NCBI GenBank assembly: GCA_943328975.2
Contig: CALQCC020000005.1
Location: 112,796 to 176,795 of the forward strand
DNA length: 64,000 nucleotides
Direction: 5' to 3'
Origin: Bordetella parapertussis
GTDB taxonomy: Bacteria; Acidobacteriota; Terriglobia; Bryobacterales; Bryobacteraceae
Under the pieces are notes generated by a model. It saw only the letters and a list, made by a program, of their open reading frames with translations. It was not told the DNA's origin and made no database searches. Made by a program: the position numbers and the translations under genes. Numbering within the stretch: the first letter of the stretch is position 1; the number at the start of each line of letters is the position of its first letter. Of the stretch, positions 17,469 to 25,780 are shown one piece after another.

Positions 17469-18044
17469 ATGGATATTACCCAAATCTCCGCAGGCCGCAA
17501 TCCTCCAAAAGACCTGCACGCTCTTATTGAAATTCCAGTCGGCGGCACGCCGGTTAAGTACGAACTCGACAAACGGTCCGGCGCAATGTTTGTTGACCGG
17601 TTCCTGCACACAGCGATGTTTTATCCGGGCAACTACGGATTCATTCCGCAGACGCTCTCGGAAGACGGCGATCCTATCGACGTGTTGGTGATTGCTCCGG
17701 TGGCGGTGGTGTCGGGGGCGATCATCCGATGCCGTCCGGTGGGCGCACTGCTGATGGAAGACCAAGCTGGCCTGGATGAGAAGGTAATCGCGGTTCCCGT
17801 CGATGACCTGCATCCGTTTTACAACGACATCGCATCGTATTTGGATCTCCCCCAGATTCTGCGCGATCAGACGGCGCACTTCTTCAATCACTACAAAGAT
17901 CTGGAGCACGGTAAGTGGACGCGCATCGGGGAGTGGGTGGATCGGGATAAGGCCGAGGTCCTGATCATGGAGGCGATTGCCCGGGCGGATGCGAAGGAAA
18001 AGCAGAGCAAGCCGTTCGGACGGCGCAAGAAGGACAAAGCTTAG
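17469..18044 (+). CDS. ppa: Inorganic pyrophosphatase (family I)
   Basis: A 191-residue family I enzyme that hydrolyses pyrophosphate to two phosphates and pulls biosynthetic reactions forward. The signature D-G-D-P-I-D-V is at residues 66-72 and the substrate-binding K-Y-E-L-D-K at 30-35; F-Y-P-G-N-Y-G-F-I-P precedes the signature. The C-terminal tail is Lys-rich. It is the last gene of the dioxygenase-hydrolase-ppa run. Confidence 0.93.
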   Translation: MDITQISAGRNPPKDLHALIEIPVGGTPVKYELDKRSGAMFVDRFLHTAMFYPGNYGFIPQTLSEDGDPIDVLVIAPVAVVSGAIIRCRPVGALLMEDQAGLDEKVIAVPVDDLHPFYNDIASYLDLPQILRDQTAHFFNHYKDLEHGKWTRIGEWVDRDKAEVLIMEAIARADAKEKQSKPFGRRKKDKA

Positions 18045-18054
18045 TTTGTAAGAA

Positions 18055-18084
18055 CCCAGGGGCGGCCCTGTCACCGTCCCTGGG
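18055..18084 (+). terminator. Possible terminator after ppa
   Basis: A 7-bp stem CCCAGGG (18055-18061) with CCCTGGG (18078-18084) lies 11 bases after the ppa stop. There is no proper T-run, so it is a weak call. It lies between convergent genes. Confidence 0.35.
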
Positions 18085-18095
18085 CCCTTGTCACC

Positions 18096-18413
18096 TCACT
18101 TTGCAGGCGAAGTTAGCGCAAACGCCTTGCCTACCGGACTCATCCCGAAGGACTTGTCTTTGGTGAATTCCACCGTGGGCTTGGGATTCAGCAAACTGCT
18201 GGCGATCACGCGTCCGAAGACGAAGGCGTGCAGTCCGCTACCCTTCACCAGTAGGACGCTGGAATTACCCGACACCGGCGAGATGGTGTAGTCGCCCGCA
18301 GGCAACATCATACCCGTGGTCGCTAAATCGGAGGAGAGGTGCATGGTCATGCTTTCGGCATGCGCCATCAAAGAAGCGGTCAAGAACGCGGCAAATACAA
18401 GTGTCTTTTTCAT
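18096..18413 (-). CDS. Small secreted protein
   Basis: A 105-residue protein with a clear signal peptide (1-19, ending A-H-A). The mature part is short, beta-rich and carries P-A-G-D-Y-T-I, a turn common in small acidobacterial secreted proteins that form a compact beta-barrel-like fold. No catalytic residues are evident. Its gene is alone and convergent with ppa. Confidence 0.7.
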   Translation of the reverse strand: MKKTLVFAAFLTASLMAHAESMTMHLSSDLATTGMMLPAGDYTISPVSGNSSVLLVKGSGLHAFVFGRVIASSLLNPKPTVEFTKDKSFGMSPVGKAFALTSPAK

Positions 18414-18672
18414 GAGAATATTCCTTTCGAATCGCCGTATGGGCGAGCTGATGGTGATTGCTAGAGAATCTTCAGCGAGGAAAGATTAAGAGGAAGGAAG
18501 CCGTCGAGGGCTACTGCAGCGAGCAACGATTTGCTCTACACCCTGAGAATACGGGGAAACCGGCCGCAATTCAAATAGAAAGTTTGGATAGGGGTCAACA
18601 CCTGAGGGCGCCGTGACGACCCATGGCCACCCACCACGCGTTGTGCTACCGTTCCGGGTGAGAGGTCGCACC
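18414..18672. other. Intergenic stretch without a recognised gene
   Basis: Together with the 31-codon frame that follows, this makes a gap of nearly 400 bases between the small secreted protein and the PQQ dehydrogenase. I see no convincing gene or strong hairpin in this part. It should contain the promoter of the small secreted protein, on the minus strand. Confidence 0.5.
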
Positions 18673-18768
18673 ATGTGGAAATGGATCGTTCATTTGTGGC
18701 GCTCATTGTTGCACCGCACTCCGCAGACAGACACGTATCGTCCGTCGAACTTGCACGGGCGGCGCTAG
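18673..18768 (+). CDS. Possible 31-residue peptide
   Basis: A short frame begins ATG with AGAGG seven bases upstream and encodes 31 residues: a Trp-rich hydrophobic start (M-W-K-W-I-V-H-L-W) and a basic, hydrophilic tail ending R-R. It may be a leader or membrane-active peptide, or a chance frame. It ends 42 bases before the PQQ dehydrogenase gene on the same strand. Confidence 0.25.
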   Translation: MWKWIVHLWRSLLHRTPQTDTYRPSNLHGRR

Positions 18769-18810
18769 GGTACTGAGGCTCGGCGCTAGCTGTGGTATCG
18801 TGTTCACGAT

Positions 18811-20682
18811 ATGAAGCGTTATCTCCACTTCGCCTCCCTCGCGACCGCGGCACTGTTCGCCGGTCTGATTATTTGGAGCACGTCTGCCGAGGCACAGGCT
18901 CCGGCAGATGCCAAGGGAAAGCTGCCTGCGGGCAAGGGAGCTCCGAAACAGCAGGGCATGGAGGACGGGCTCACGTACTTCCAGACGCGCTGCATGACGT
19001 GTCATTCGGAGAAGAGCACGAAGGCTCCGACGGCGCGGCGGATTCGGGAACTGTCGCCGGAGCAGATCTACGCTGTGGTGTCGAAGCCGTCGCGTCCGGA
19101 GCATGATGCGGGGCTGACCGATGCGCAGAAGCGGCGCATGTCGGAGTTCATGGGCGGGTACCGACAGATTGGCAGTGCGGAGGCGGGCAATCCGAAGAAC
19201 TTCCCGAATGCGTGCCCGGCGAATCCTCCGATGAAGGATCCGTCGACGGGTCCACAGTGGAATGGGTGGGGAGCGGACGTTGCGAACACTCGCTATCAAC
19301 GGAGCGAGGACGCGGGGATCACCAAGGCCGACGTGCCGAAGCTCAAGTTGAAATGGGCGTTCGGATTTCCGTTGGGCATCAGCGCGTATAACCAGCCGGC
19401 AATTGTGAGCGGCCGGGTGTTCACGGGGAGCGATGTCGGTTGGATTTATTCGCTGGATGCGAAGACGGGCTGCCACTACTGGGGCTTTGAAACCGGTGTG
19501 ACGGTGCGCGGCGCGTTGAGCGTGGGTCCGATTACGGGACAGGGCACGGCAAAATACGCGGTGTACTTCGGCGATGCGAAGGGCAATGTGTATGCGCTGG
19601 ACGCGCAGACGGGTCGGCAATTGTGGACGCGCAAGGTGGACGATCACTTCCTGGCGCGCATCACAGCGGCTCCGAAGCTGTATGACGGGAAGCTGTTCGT
19701 GCCGGTGTCGTCGTCAGAAGAATGGCAGAGCGGCAATCCGGATTACGAGTGCTGCACCTCGCGCGGGAGCGTGGTTGCGCTGGACGCGAACAACGGCGAG
19801 CAGGTTTGGAAGACGTACGTGATGGGTGAGACCAAGCCCACGGTTAAGAACTCGAATGGGGTCCAGCTCTATGGGCCGGCGGGTGGGTCGGTGTGGAATT
19901 CGCCAACGATTGATCCGGTGCGGCATGCGGTTTACTTCGGCACTGGGGATACGGAGACGGAGCCTGCGCAGCCGCTGGGCGACGCGATTGTCGCGGTGGA
20001 TATCGATACGGGTAAGATATTGTGGTCGTATCAAGCGCAACCCAACGACGCGTTCATGGGCGGATGCTTCGGAGCGACGAAGAGCAAGGCGTGTCCGGAA
20101 GTGATGGGGCCGGATGCGGACATCGGGAACTCGCCCATTCTGCGGACGCTGCCGGACGGTCGGCGGGTGTTGATCAATGGGACCAAAGATGGAGACGTGT
20201 TCGCGCTGGATCCAGACAATCGCGGCAAGCTGATGTGGCGTGTCGCGGCGAACACGGGCGGCGGGCGTGGAGGCATCGTGTGGGGCGGGGCGTCCGATCA
20301 CGAGAACGTTTACTATGGCATGGGCAGCGGCGGCATGGCTGCGCTCAAGATGTCGAATGGGCAGCAGGTTTGGTTTAGTCCGGTGAACGCTCCGGGCACG
20401 CGCGGGAGCAATAACGCCGCGGCTACGATGATCCCTGGGGTTATTTTTGTCGGTGGCGCTACGGGCGTTCTGCACGCCCTGAACACCACTGACGGGAGCA
20501 CACTGTGGGAGTTCAACTCCTCGCAGGACTTTGAGACGGTCAACAAAGTCGCGGGTGCCAATGGCGGAGCGATCTCATCGGTGGGGCCAGTGTTCGCCGG
20601 CGGGATGATGTACGTCGGCTCGGGGTATGGTGTGGGTGCGGGCGATTTTGGGAATGTGTTGCTGGCGTTCGGGCCGGAGTAG
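18811..20682 (+). CDS. Cytochrome c-PQQ dehydrogenase (polyvinyl-alcohol dehydrogenase type)
   Basis: A 623-residue periplasmic quinoprotein. It has a signal peptide or anchor (1-29), a single heme c motif C-M-T-C-H at residues 61-65 in an N-terminal cytochrome domain (about 45-120), and then an eight-bladed PQQ-type propeller (about 150-620) with W-like repeats such as Y-A-L-D-A-Q-T-G-R-Q-L-W and V-A-V-D-I-D-T-G-K-I-L-W. A heme domain before the propeller resembles polyvinyl-alcohol dehydrogenase; the real alcohol substrate is unknown. Electrons would pass from PQQ to the attached heme. The gene abuts the thiolase gene stop-to-stop with no gap. Confidence 0.8.
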   Translation: MKRYLHFASLATAALFAGLIIWSTSAEAQAPADAKGKLPAGKGAPKQQGMEDGLTYFQTRCMTCHSEKSTKAPTARRIRELSPEQIYAVVSKPSRPEHDAGLTDAQKRRMSEFMGGYRQIGSAEAGNPKNFPNACPANPPMKDPSTGPQWNGWGADVANTRYQRSEDAGITKADVPKLKLKWAFGFPLGISAYNQPAIVSGRVFTGSDVGWIYSLDAKTGCHYWGFETGVTVRGALSVGPITGQGTAKYAVYFGDAKGNVYALDAQTGRQLWTRKVDDHFLARITAAPKLYDGKLFVPVSSSEEWQSGNPDYECCTSRGSVVALDANNGEQVWKTYVMGETKPTVKNSNGVQLYGPAGGSVWNSPTIDPVRHAVYFGTGDTETEPAQPLGDAIVAVDIDTGKILWSYQAQPNDAFMGGCFGATKSKACPEVMGPDADIGNSPILRTLPDGRRVLINGTKDGDVFALDPDNRGKLMWRVAANTGGGRGGIVWGGASDHENVYYGMGSGGMAALKMSNGQQVWFSPVNAPGTRGSNNAAATMIPGVIFVGGATGVLHALNTTDGSTLWEFNSSQDFETVNKVAGANGGAISSVGPVFAGGMMYVGSGYGVGAGDFGNVLLAFGPE

Positions 20683-21888
20683 CTACACGCGCTCCAGCAT
20701 CAGGGCCATTCCTTGCCCTACGCCTACGCACATGGAACATACTGCTCGTTTGGCTCCGGTGCGTTTTAGTTGGAGGGACGCGGTTAGCACCAGGCGTGCT
20801 CCGCTCATTCCTAGTGGATGTCCCAGGGCGATGGCGCCGCCGTTGGGGTTCACTTTTTCGCTGTCGTCGGGTAAGCCGAAGGCTCGGGTGCAGGCTAGGG
20901 CTTGTGCGGCGAAGGCTTCGTTGAGTTCCAGGACGTCGACGTCGTCCATAGTTAGCTTGGTCAGGCCTAGCAACTTCTGGATGGCGGGGATGGGGCCGAT
21001 GCCCATGTAGTTGGGATCGACACCGGCGGCTGCGGCGGCGACGACTCGGGCTACGGGGGTGAGGCCGAACTTCGCGGCGGCTGCTTCGGAGGCCACGAAG
21101 AGAGCTACGGCTCCATCGTTAATGCCGGAGGCGTTTCCGGCGGTGATGCTGCCGCCCTTGCGGAAGGGGGCGGCTAACTTGGCGAGTCCTTCCAGGGTGG
21201 TGTCTGCGCGGGGATGTTCGTCTTCGGCGACTACCGTGACCTGGCCTTTCTTGCCTGGGATGTAGACGGGCTCGACTTCATCGGCGAAGAGTCCCGCGGC
21301 TTTGGCTTTGGCTGTTTTCTGCTGCGAGGCGAAGGCGAATTTGTCCTGATCTTCGCGGCTGATGCTGTACTTTTCGGCGACGTTCTCAGCGGTCTCGGCC
21401 ATGGAGATGGTGCCGTACTTCTGTTCCATTAAGGGATTTACGAAGCGCCAGCCGAGTGTGGTGTCGAAGACTTGCGGCTCGCGTGAGAAGGCTGCGGTGG
21501 GCTTGGCCATCACCCAGGGGGAGCGGCTCATGTTCTCGACGCCACCGGCGATGGAGAGCGACATGTCGCCTGTCCCGATGGCTCGCGCGGCTGCGGCCAC
21601 GGCTTCCATGCCAGAGGCGCACAGGCGATTCACGGTGACGCCGGGGACGGACATGGGCAGGTCGGCCAACAGCAGCGCCATACGCGCTACGTTGCGATTG
21701 TCTTCACCGGCCTGGGTGACGCAGCCGTAGTAGACTTCGTCGATGGTCGCCCAGTCGGCCTGGGGGAACTTCTTCTTCAGTGCGATCAGCGGGTGCGCGG
21801 CCAGATCATCGGCACGGACTCCACTGAGTGCGCCGCCGAAGCGGCCGATGGGCGTGCGGACACCCTGACAAACGTAGGCAGTAGGCAT
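20683..21888 (-). CDS. pcaF: Acetyl-CoA acyltransferase, 3-oxoadipyl-CoA thiolase type
   Basis: A 401-residue thiolase. The acyl-accepting Cys90 lies in N-R-L-C-A-S-G-M, and the acid/base pair is His357 in A-L-G-H-P-L-G and Cys387 in C-S-M-C-V-G. The segments G-E-D-N-R-N-V-A-R-M (61-70) and D-T-T-L-G-W-R-F-V-N-P are those of PcaF/PaaJ-type enzymes, which split 3-oxoadipyl-CoA into succinyl-CoA and acetyl-CoA in aromatic degradation. No other pca or paa gene is near, so it could serve general beta-oxidation instead. Transcription is convergent with the PQQ dehydrogenase. Confidence 0.88.
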   Translation of the reverse strand: MPTAYVCQGVRTPIGRFGGALSGVRADDLAAHPLIALKKKFPQADWATIDEVYYGCVTQAGEDNRNVARMALLLADLPMSVPGVTVNRLCASGMEAVAAAARAIGTGDMSLSIAGGVENMSRSPWVMAKPTAAFSREPQVFDTTLGWRFVNPLMEQKYGTISMAETAENVAEKYSISREDQDKFAFASQQKTAKAKAAGLFADEVEPVYIPGKKGQVTVVAEDEHPRADTTLEGLAKLAAPFRKGGSITAGNASGINDGAVALFVASEAAAAKFGLTPVARVVAAAAAGVDPNYMGIGPIPAIQKLLGLTKLTMDDVDVLELNEAFAAQALACTRAFGLPDDSEKVNPNGGAIALGHPLGMSGARLVLTASLQLKRTGAKRAVCSMCVGVGQGMALMLERV

Positions 21889-21911
21889 GTCCTATTATTC
21901 TAGTGGCTATT

Positions 21912-23468
21912 TTAATGGCCAGCGCCTACCAGCGGGCGACCCGGGGATGTTCCTGCTAGGGCGTTGGCCCGTTGATAGTTGCTCATCAGTTCTTGCCATT
22001 CGACCACGGTGGTTGAATCCTTCTGATTGCGCTGCTGTTCCCAGTTGGCGATGGCGTCGAGGCAAGCGTGATCGATATAGGTCAGCTTATGGATGTGAAC
22101 ATGGGCTTCGATGTGGTGGGGCAACTGCTCCAGGGCATCCACCAGTTTGGGCATGCGGAGGAATGTGGCGGAGCCTTCCAAATGCACATCGACACGCTGG
22201 CCGTCATTTTCGACGCGGATGGCGAGGTGAGTCACGGAATAAATGATGGTCCCGAGCGACAAGACCAATCCGGATACGATGCCGGTGAGCAGGTCCTCGA
22301 CCACGATCACTGTCAGTGTGACGGCGTAGATCACAACCGGCATGCGGCCGTAGTGCAACAGCTTGCGGATGTTTTCCACGTTGACCAACTTGTAGCCGGT
22401 GTAGACCAGCACCGCTGCGAGGCTGGCGGTGGGCACTAGACGGAGCACCGAGGGCGCGGCCACCACCAGGACCAGCAGCCAAACACCGTGCAAGACAGCG
22501 GAGAGACGTGTTTTGGCGCCCGCCGTCACGTTCGTAGCGCTACGCACAATGACGCCGGTCATGGGCAGACCGCCGACCAGTCCGGAGAGGAAGTTACCGA
22601 CACCTTGCGAGAACATCTCGCGGTCATAGTTGGTTTTCGGGCCATGGTGCATTTGATCGACGGCTGTGGCGGAAAGCAAGGTCTCGGCACTGGCGACGAA
22701 GGCCAGCGTGACCGCCGCTACCAGTAGATGGAAATCGGTTAAGCGGGCGAACATCCCCAGACTGGGCATGGGCAGCGTACTGAAGAGATTATCCGGGATG
22801 TCGACGTACTTGATGGGAAGGCCCAAGCCATGTGCAACCGCGGTCCCGACGCCCACTCCGACCAGGGCTCCGGGAACCCACTTCAACTTGGACGGGGCAA
22901 ACTTGGACCACAGGAAGAGGACCACGATGGTGGTCAGGCCGACGATGGCGGCCAGGTGATGGACGGTATCGTCCGAGGGCATGATCCCCTTGTAGACGGC
23001 CTCCGGAATCGCCAGCAGATTGCGGATGCCATTGGTCCGCGGCGCATCGTCTACCATGACGTGGAACTGGGCACCGAAGATTAGCACTCCGATACCGGCC
23101 AACATGCCGTAGACCACGGCGGGAGCGATGGAGCGGAACAACTGTCCCACTTTGAAGAACCCCGCCACCATTTGCAGAACACCAGCGGCGACGACGATGG
23201 GCCCGAGGGTTTCGATGCCGTACTCCTGAATAAGTTCGTAGACAAGAACCGCCAGGCCTGCCGCTGGGCCGCTGACCTGCAGGGCGCAACCAGAGAGAGA
23301 CCCGGCGATAAGACCTCCGATAATCCCGGTGATGAGGCCGGCCGCTGGAGGAGCACCAGAAGCGATGGCAATGCCCATGCACAAGGGCAGGGCCACAAGG
23401 AATACGACAACGGAGGCAAGAGCATCTTGCGGAAATGTGGCGCGGAACGAGGAGATGGTGGTCTTCAT
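21912..23468 (-). CDS. SulP-family anion transporter, probable bicarbonate uptake
   Basis: A 518-residue membrane protein with 10-12 helices of the SulP family and a C-terminal STAS-like domain (about 420-500, with T-Y-I-D-H-A-C-L-D). The family moves sulfate, bicarbonate or other anions. A beta-carbonic anhydrase gene lies five bases upstream in the same operon, which points to bicarbonate; CA-SulP pairing is known in several bacteria. Substrate is therefore inferred, not seen in the sequence. Confidence 0.85.
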   Translation of the reverse strand: MKTTISSFRATFPQDALASVVVFLVALPLCMGIAIASGAPPAAGLITGIIGGLIAGSLSGCALQVSGPAAGLAVLVYELIQEYGIETLGPIVVAAGVLQMVAGFFKVGQLFRSIAPAVVYGMLAGIGVLIFGAQFHVMVDDAPRTNGIRNLLAIPEAVYKGIMPSDDTVHHLAAIVGLTTIVVLFLWSKFAPSKLKWVPGALVGVGVGTAVAHGLGLPIKYVDIPDNLFSTLPMPSLGMFARLTDFHLLVAAVTLAFVASAETLLSATAVDQMHHGPKTNYDREMFSQGVGNFLSGLVGGLPMTGVIVRSATNVTAGAKTRLSAVLHGVWLLVLVVAAPSVLRLVPTASLAAVLVYTGYKLVNVENIRKLLHYGRMPVVIYAVTLTVIVVEDLLTGIVSGLVLSLGTIIYSVTHLAIRVENDGQRVDVHLEGSATFLRMPKLVDALEQLPHHIEAHVHIHKLTYIDHACLDAIANWEQQRNQKDSTTVVEWQELMSNYQRANALAGTSPGRPLVGAGH

Positions 23469-23473
23469 GGTGT

Positions 23474-24121
23474 TTACGAGGCCTGTGCTGCGACTACGTC
23501 ATCAACTTGATCCAGAGGAACAAAGGCTTCCGTGGCCTCATCGAACTGCTGGACCGTGCCCTCGCCAATGTCGTAATACCAGCCGTGGATCTCCAGCGTG
23601 CCCTTGCGGAGCTTGGTGGCCACGCAGGGATGGGTGCGGAGATGCTGCAGTTGGCTCATGACGTTCTCTTTGGTGAGAGCCGCCAGGAAGGCGTCCCCTT
23701 CGAGATGTCCAAAGTGCTCCTTCGCCATGGTGATGGCAGAGTCAGCATGTTCGATCCAGGCCTGGACTGCCTTTAGTTCGACGAGTTTTTCGGGATGAGC
23801 AAAGGCCCGCATGGCTCCGCAATCGGAATGACCGCAGATCACGATGTGCTGGACGCCCAGCACCATCACCGCGTATTCCACTGCGGAGGTCACGCCTCCG
23901 GCGGCGTTGCCGTGAGCCGGAACCAGATTGCCGACCACGCGGCACTGGAACAGTTCTCCTTGTTCGGTCTGGGTAATGACGGAAGGCACCACGCGCGAAT
24001 CGGCGCAGGTGATGAACAGGGTATGAGGTCTCTGATGTTTTGCAAGTGCTCTGTACTTCGCAGCTTGGGGGGTAAAGACTTCCCGGCGGAACTTGAGATA
24101 GCCGGATTTAAACGGATTCAT
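23474..24121 (-). CDS. Beta-carbonic anhydrase
   Basis: A 215-residue zinc enzyme interconverting carbon dioxide and bicarbonate. The ligands are Cys39, Asp41 (with Arg43 in C-A-D-S-R), His98 and Cys101 in G-H-S-D-C-G. The start is set at the ATG at 24121 because GGAG lies six bases before it; the frame is open to an ATG at 24166 without such a site. The gene precedes the SulP transporter with five bases between, so bicarbonate made or used here could be passed to or from the transporter. Confidence 0.92.
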   Translation of the reverse strand: MNPFKSGYLKFRREVFTPQAAKYRALAKHQRPHTLFITCADSRVVPSVITQTEQGELFQCRVVGNLVPAHGNAAGGVTSAVEYAVMVLGVQHIVICGHSDCGAMRAFAHPEKLVELKAVQAWIEHADSAITMAKEHFGHLEGDAFLAALTKENVMSQLQHLRTHPCVATKLRKGTLEIHGWYYDIGEGTVQQFDEATEAFVPLDQVDDVVAAQAS

Positions 24122-24201
24122 AGAACTCTCCTTAGACACAACAGCTCGCGCACCTGTCGTGAACACACGATCTTGCGCAATGAGCAGGGATTGGGGCGAA
24201 T

Positions 24202-24600
24202 TTAGGAGAGCGCGGGGGGACCGCGAGAAGGAATAGAGAGAACGTCAACAACAGCCGGGAATCCGGCGGATACGGCAAGCGCAGAACCTACCTGGATCCA
24301 TTCCAGACGAATGGAAGGGAGTTTGGGGAGGATGGCAACGGAGGCATGACCAGCCGTGCCGATGGCGGATGGATTTGAGGCTACAGAATCCTGGGCAAGA
24401 TCGATTTCGTGCGCATGATCGCCGTTATTGTCCCGGCCGGAAGAACGGGCATTCCGATGGTGGCCACCGCGCGCATGACGGGCATGGTGGCTGCCTTGTC
24501 CGGCGTGGCGCGCTTGCATATCGCCGGAAAACCCAGCGCCGAGCGCACACAGGAGGGCGAGGCAAACCTGCACCAACGCGGACTGGTTGCGATTCTGCAT
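24202..24600 (-). CDS. His-rich exported protein, uncertain
   Basis: A 132-residue frame on the same strand, 80 bases upstream of the carbonic anhydrase. It has a hydrophobic signal-like segment (about 8-24), a His-rich stretch (about 30-65, e.g. G-S-H-H-A-R-H-A-R-G-G-H-H) and a second hydrophobic part near the end. This resembles small metal-binding periplasmic proteins. Zinc provision to the anhydrase is an attractive guess. It may also be a chance frame: no strong ribosome binding site, and no family was recognised. Confidence 0.45.
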   Translation of the reverse strand: MQNRNQSALVQVCLALLCALGAGFSGDMQARHAGQGSHHARHARGGHHRNARSSGRDNNGDHAHEIDLAQDSVASNPSAIGTAGHASVAILPKLPSIRLEWIQVGSALAVSAGFPAVVDVLSIPSRGPPALS

Positions 24601-24709
24601 CCGACCTTCATGTTATCGGATGCCGTCGCGGGCCGCAATAGTCCATTGGCGGTTTGTCGATGGAAACGGCGAAGTCGTCTGAGCATAGCTAGATGCGCGG
24701 GACTGCAAC

Positions 24710-24808
24710 ACACAGAACCGCGACCGTGAGAGAGTGGGCAAACGCTGGACGTCGCGTAACCCAGCGTTTATCGAGTCTGCCCGGTCCCTTACGGTCGCGG
24801 TTCTGTGT
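24710..24808. repeat. Nested inverted repeat (REP-like or structured RNA)
   Basis: Perfect 18-base arms ACACAGAACCGCGACCGT (24710-24727) and its complement (24791-24808) enclose a second inverted pair AAACGCTGG (24740-24748) and CCAGCGTTT (24761-24769), with GGGCA/TGCCC (24736-24740, 24778-24782) between. The whole folds as a nearly 100-base cruciform or long hairpin. It lies in an intergenic gap, just downstream of yihY. A dispersed palindromic element or a terminator-like RNA are the likeliest readings. Confidence 0.75.
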
Positions 24809-24864
24809 TACCCACGTCCCCGGCGGACAGTGTTGGCATGACCGCTCTGGTCGGCGACCGCGCA

Positions 24865-25758
24865 CTATTGGCGGGGCTGGCTGGATTGACTGGCGCGCTG
24901 ACGGGAATAGACTTCGGTGAATTCGGCTCCGAACAAGAAGATCTGAGCGGAGTAGTAGATCCACAGCAGCAGTAGGACGAAGGATCCGGCGGCTCCGTAG
25001 GCACTACGTAGTCCGGCGCTGCCGAGATAGAGCCCGATCAAAGTTTTCCCGACGGAAAACAAGATAGAGGTCAGGGCGGCTCCGGTCCACAGGCCGACCT
25101 TGCCGAACGCCTTTTTGTGAAGCATGTGGTAGACGGTTCCGAAGAGCAGCATCATCAGCAAGAAGGACACAACGAAGTCGGCGGCTTGCAGGAGGAAGTT
25201 CGGGGCGGGCAGGTTCGCTGGAACGTAACGGGCGATGAAGGTGAGGGCTGCGCTGGCTAATAAGGATGCCAGGAGCAGCGCGCCCAGCAGGAGCATGATC
25301 ACGAAGGCGAGCGCTCGGCGGGTGACAAAGCCGCGCGTGAAGCCTTTGATGGTGGCGAGGAGGCCGAGGACCGAGGAATCGGGTTGGTGCCAGATGCGGT
25401 TCAGGCTGTCTTGCAGGGCTCCGAAGGCGGCGGTGGCACCCAGGAACATCGCGAGGCCGCCGCCGATGGTCGCGATGCGGCTGGACTCGTTGACCTGGTC
25501 GACGATGTCGGACAAGTACCCAGCGGCGTTGGAGCCGATATTGCGGGTCATCCAACTGAGGACGGCGGCGTGGGCGGAGTCGCGACCGATGATGGCTCCG
25601 GCGGCGGCGACCACGATCCAGAGAGCGGGGGCGAGCGAGAGCATCGTATAGAAAGAGAGTCCCGCGGCCAGCATGGGGGTGTTGTCGCGCTGACATTTGT
25701 CGGCGGTTTGCGCGAGCAGGATTCCGAAGCGGCGAAGAGCGCGTGGCATGGAGAACAA
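24865..25758 (-). CDS. YihY/BrkB-family inner-membrane protein
   Basis: A 297-residue protein with six predicted membrane helices. The N-terminal helix region D-N-T-P-M-L-A-A-G-L-S-F-Y-T-M-L-S-L-A-P (about 25-44) and the later W-T-G-A-A-L-T-S (about 222) and Y-G-A-A-G-S-F (about 252) are YihY/virulence factor BrkB family signatures. It is not the ribonuclease it was once named for; function is poorly known. It shares its strand with the metallo-hydrolase gene 22 bases upstream. Confidence 0.88.
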   Translation of the reverse strand: MFSMPRALRRFGILLAQTADKCQRDNTPMLAAGLSFYTMLSLAPALWIVVAAAGAIIGRDSAHAAVLSWMTRNIGSNAAGYLSDIVDQVNESSRIATIGGGLAMFLGATAAFGALQDSLNRIWHQPDSSVLGLLATIKGFTRGFVTRRALAFVIMLLLGALLLASLLASAALTFIARYVPANLPAPNFLLQAADFVVSFLLMMLLFGTVYHMLHKKAFGKVGLWTGAALTSILFSVGKTLIGLYLGSAGLRSAYGAAGSFVLLLLWIYYSAQIFLFGAEFTEVYSRQRASQSSQPRQ

Positions 25759-25780
25759 GCTGTAGTATAGCCAGCCCCAG

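Noticed and set aside
24693..24920. Short frames on both strands across the nested inverted repeat
   Set aside because: They exist because the palindrome is free of stops; the proteins mirror each other and have no features.
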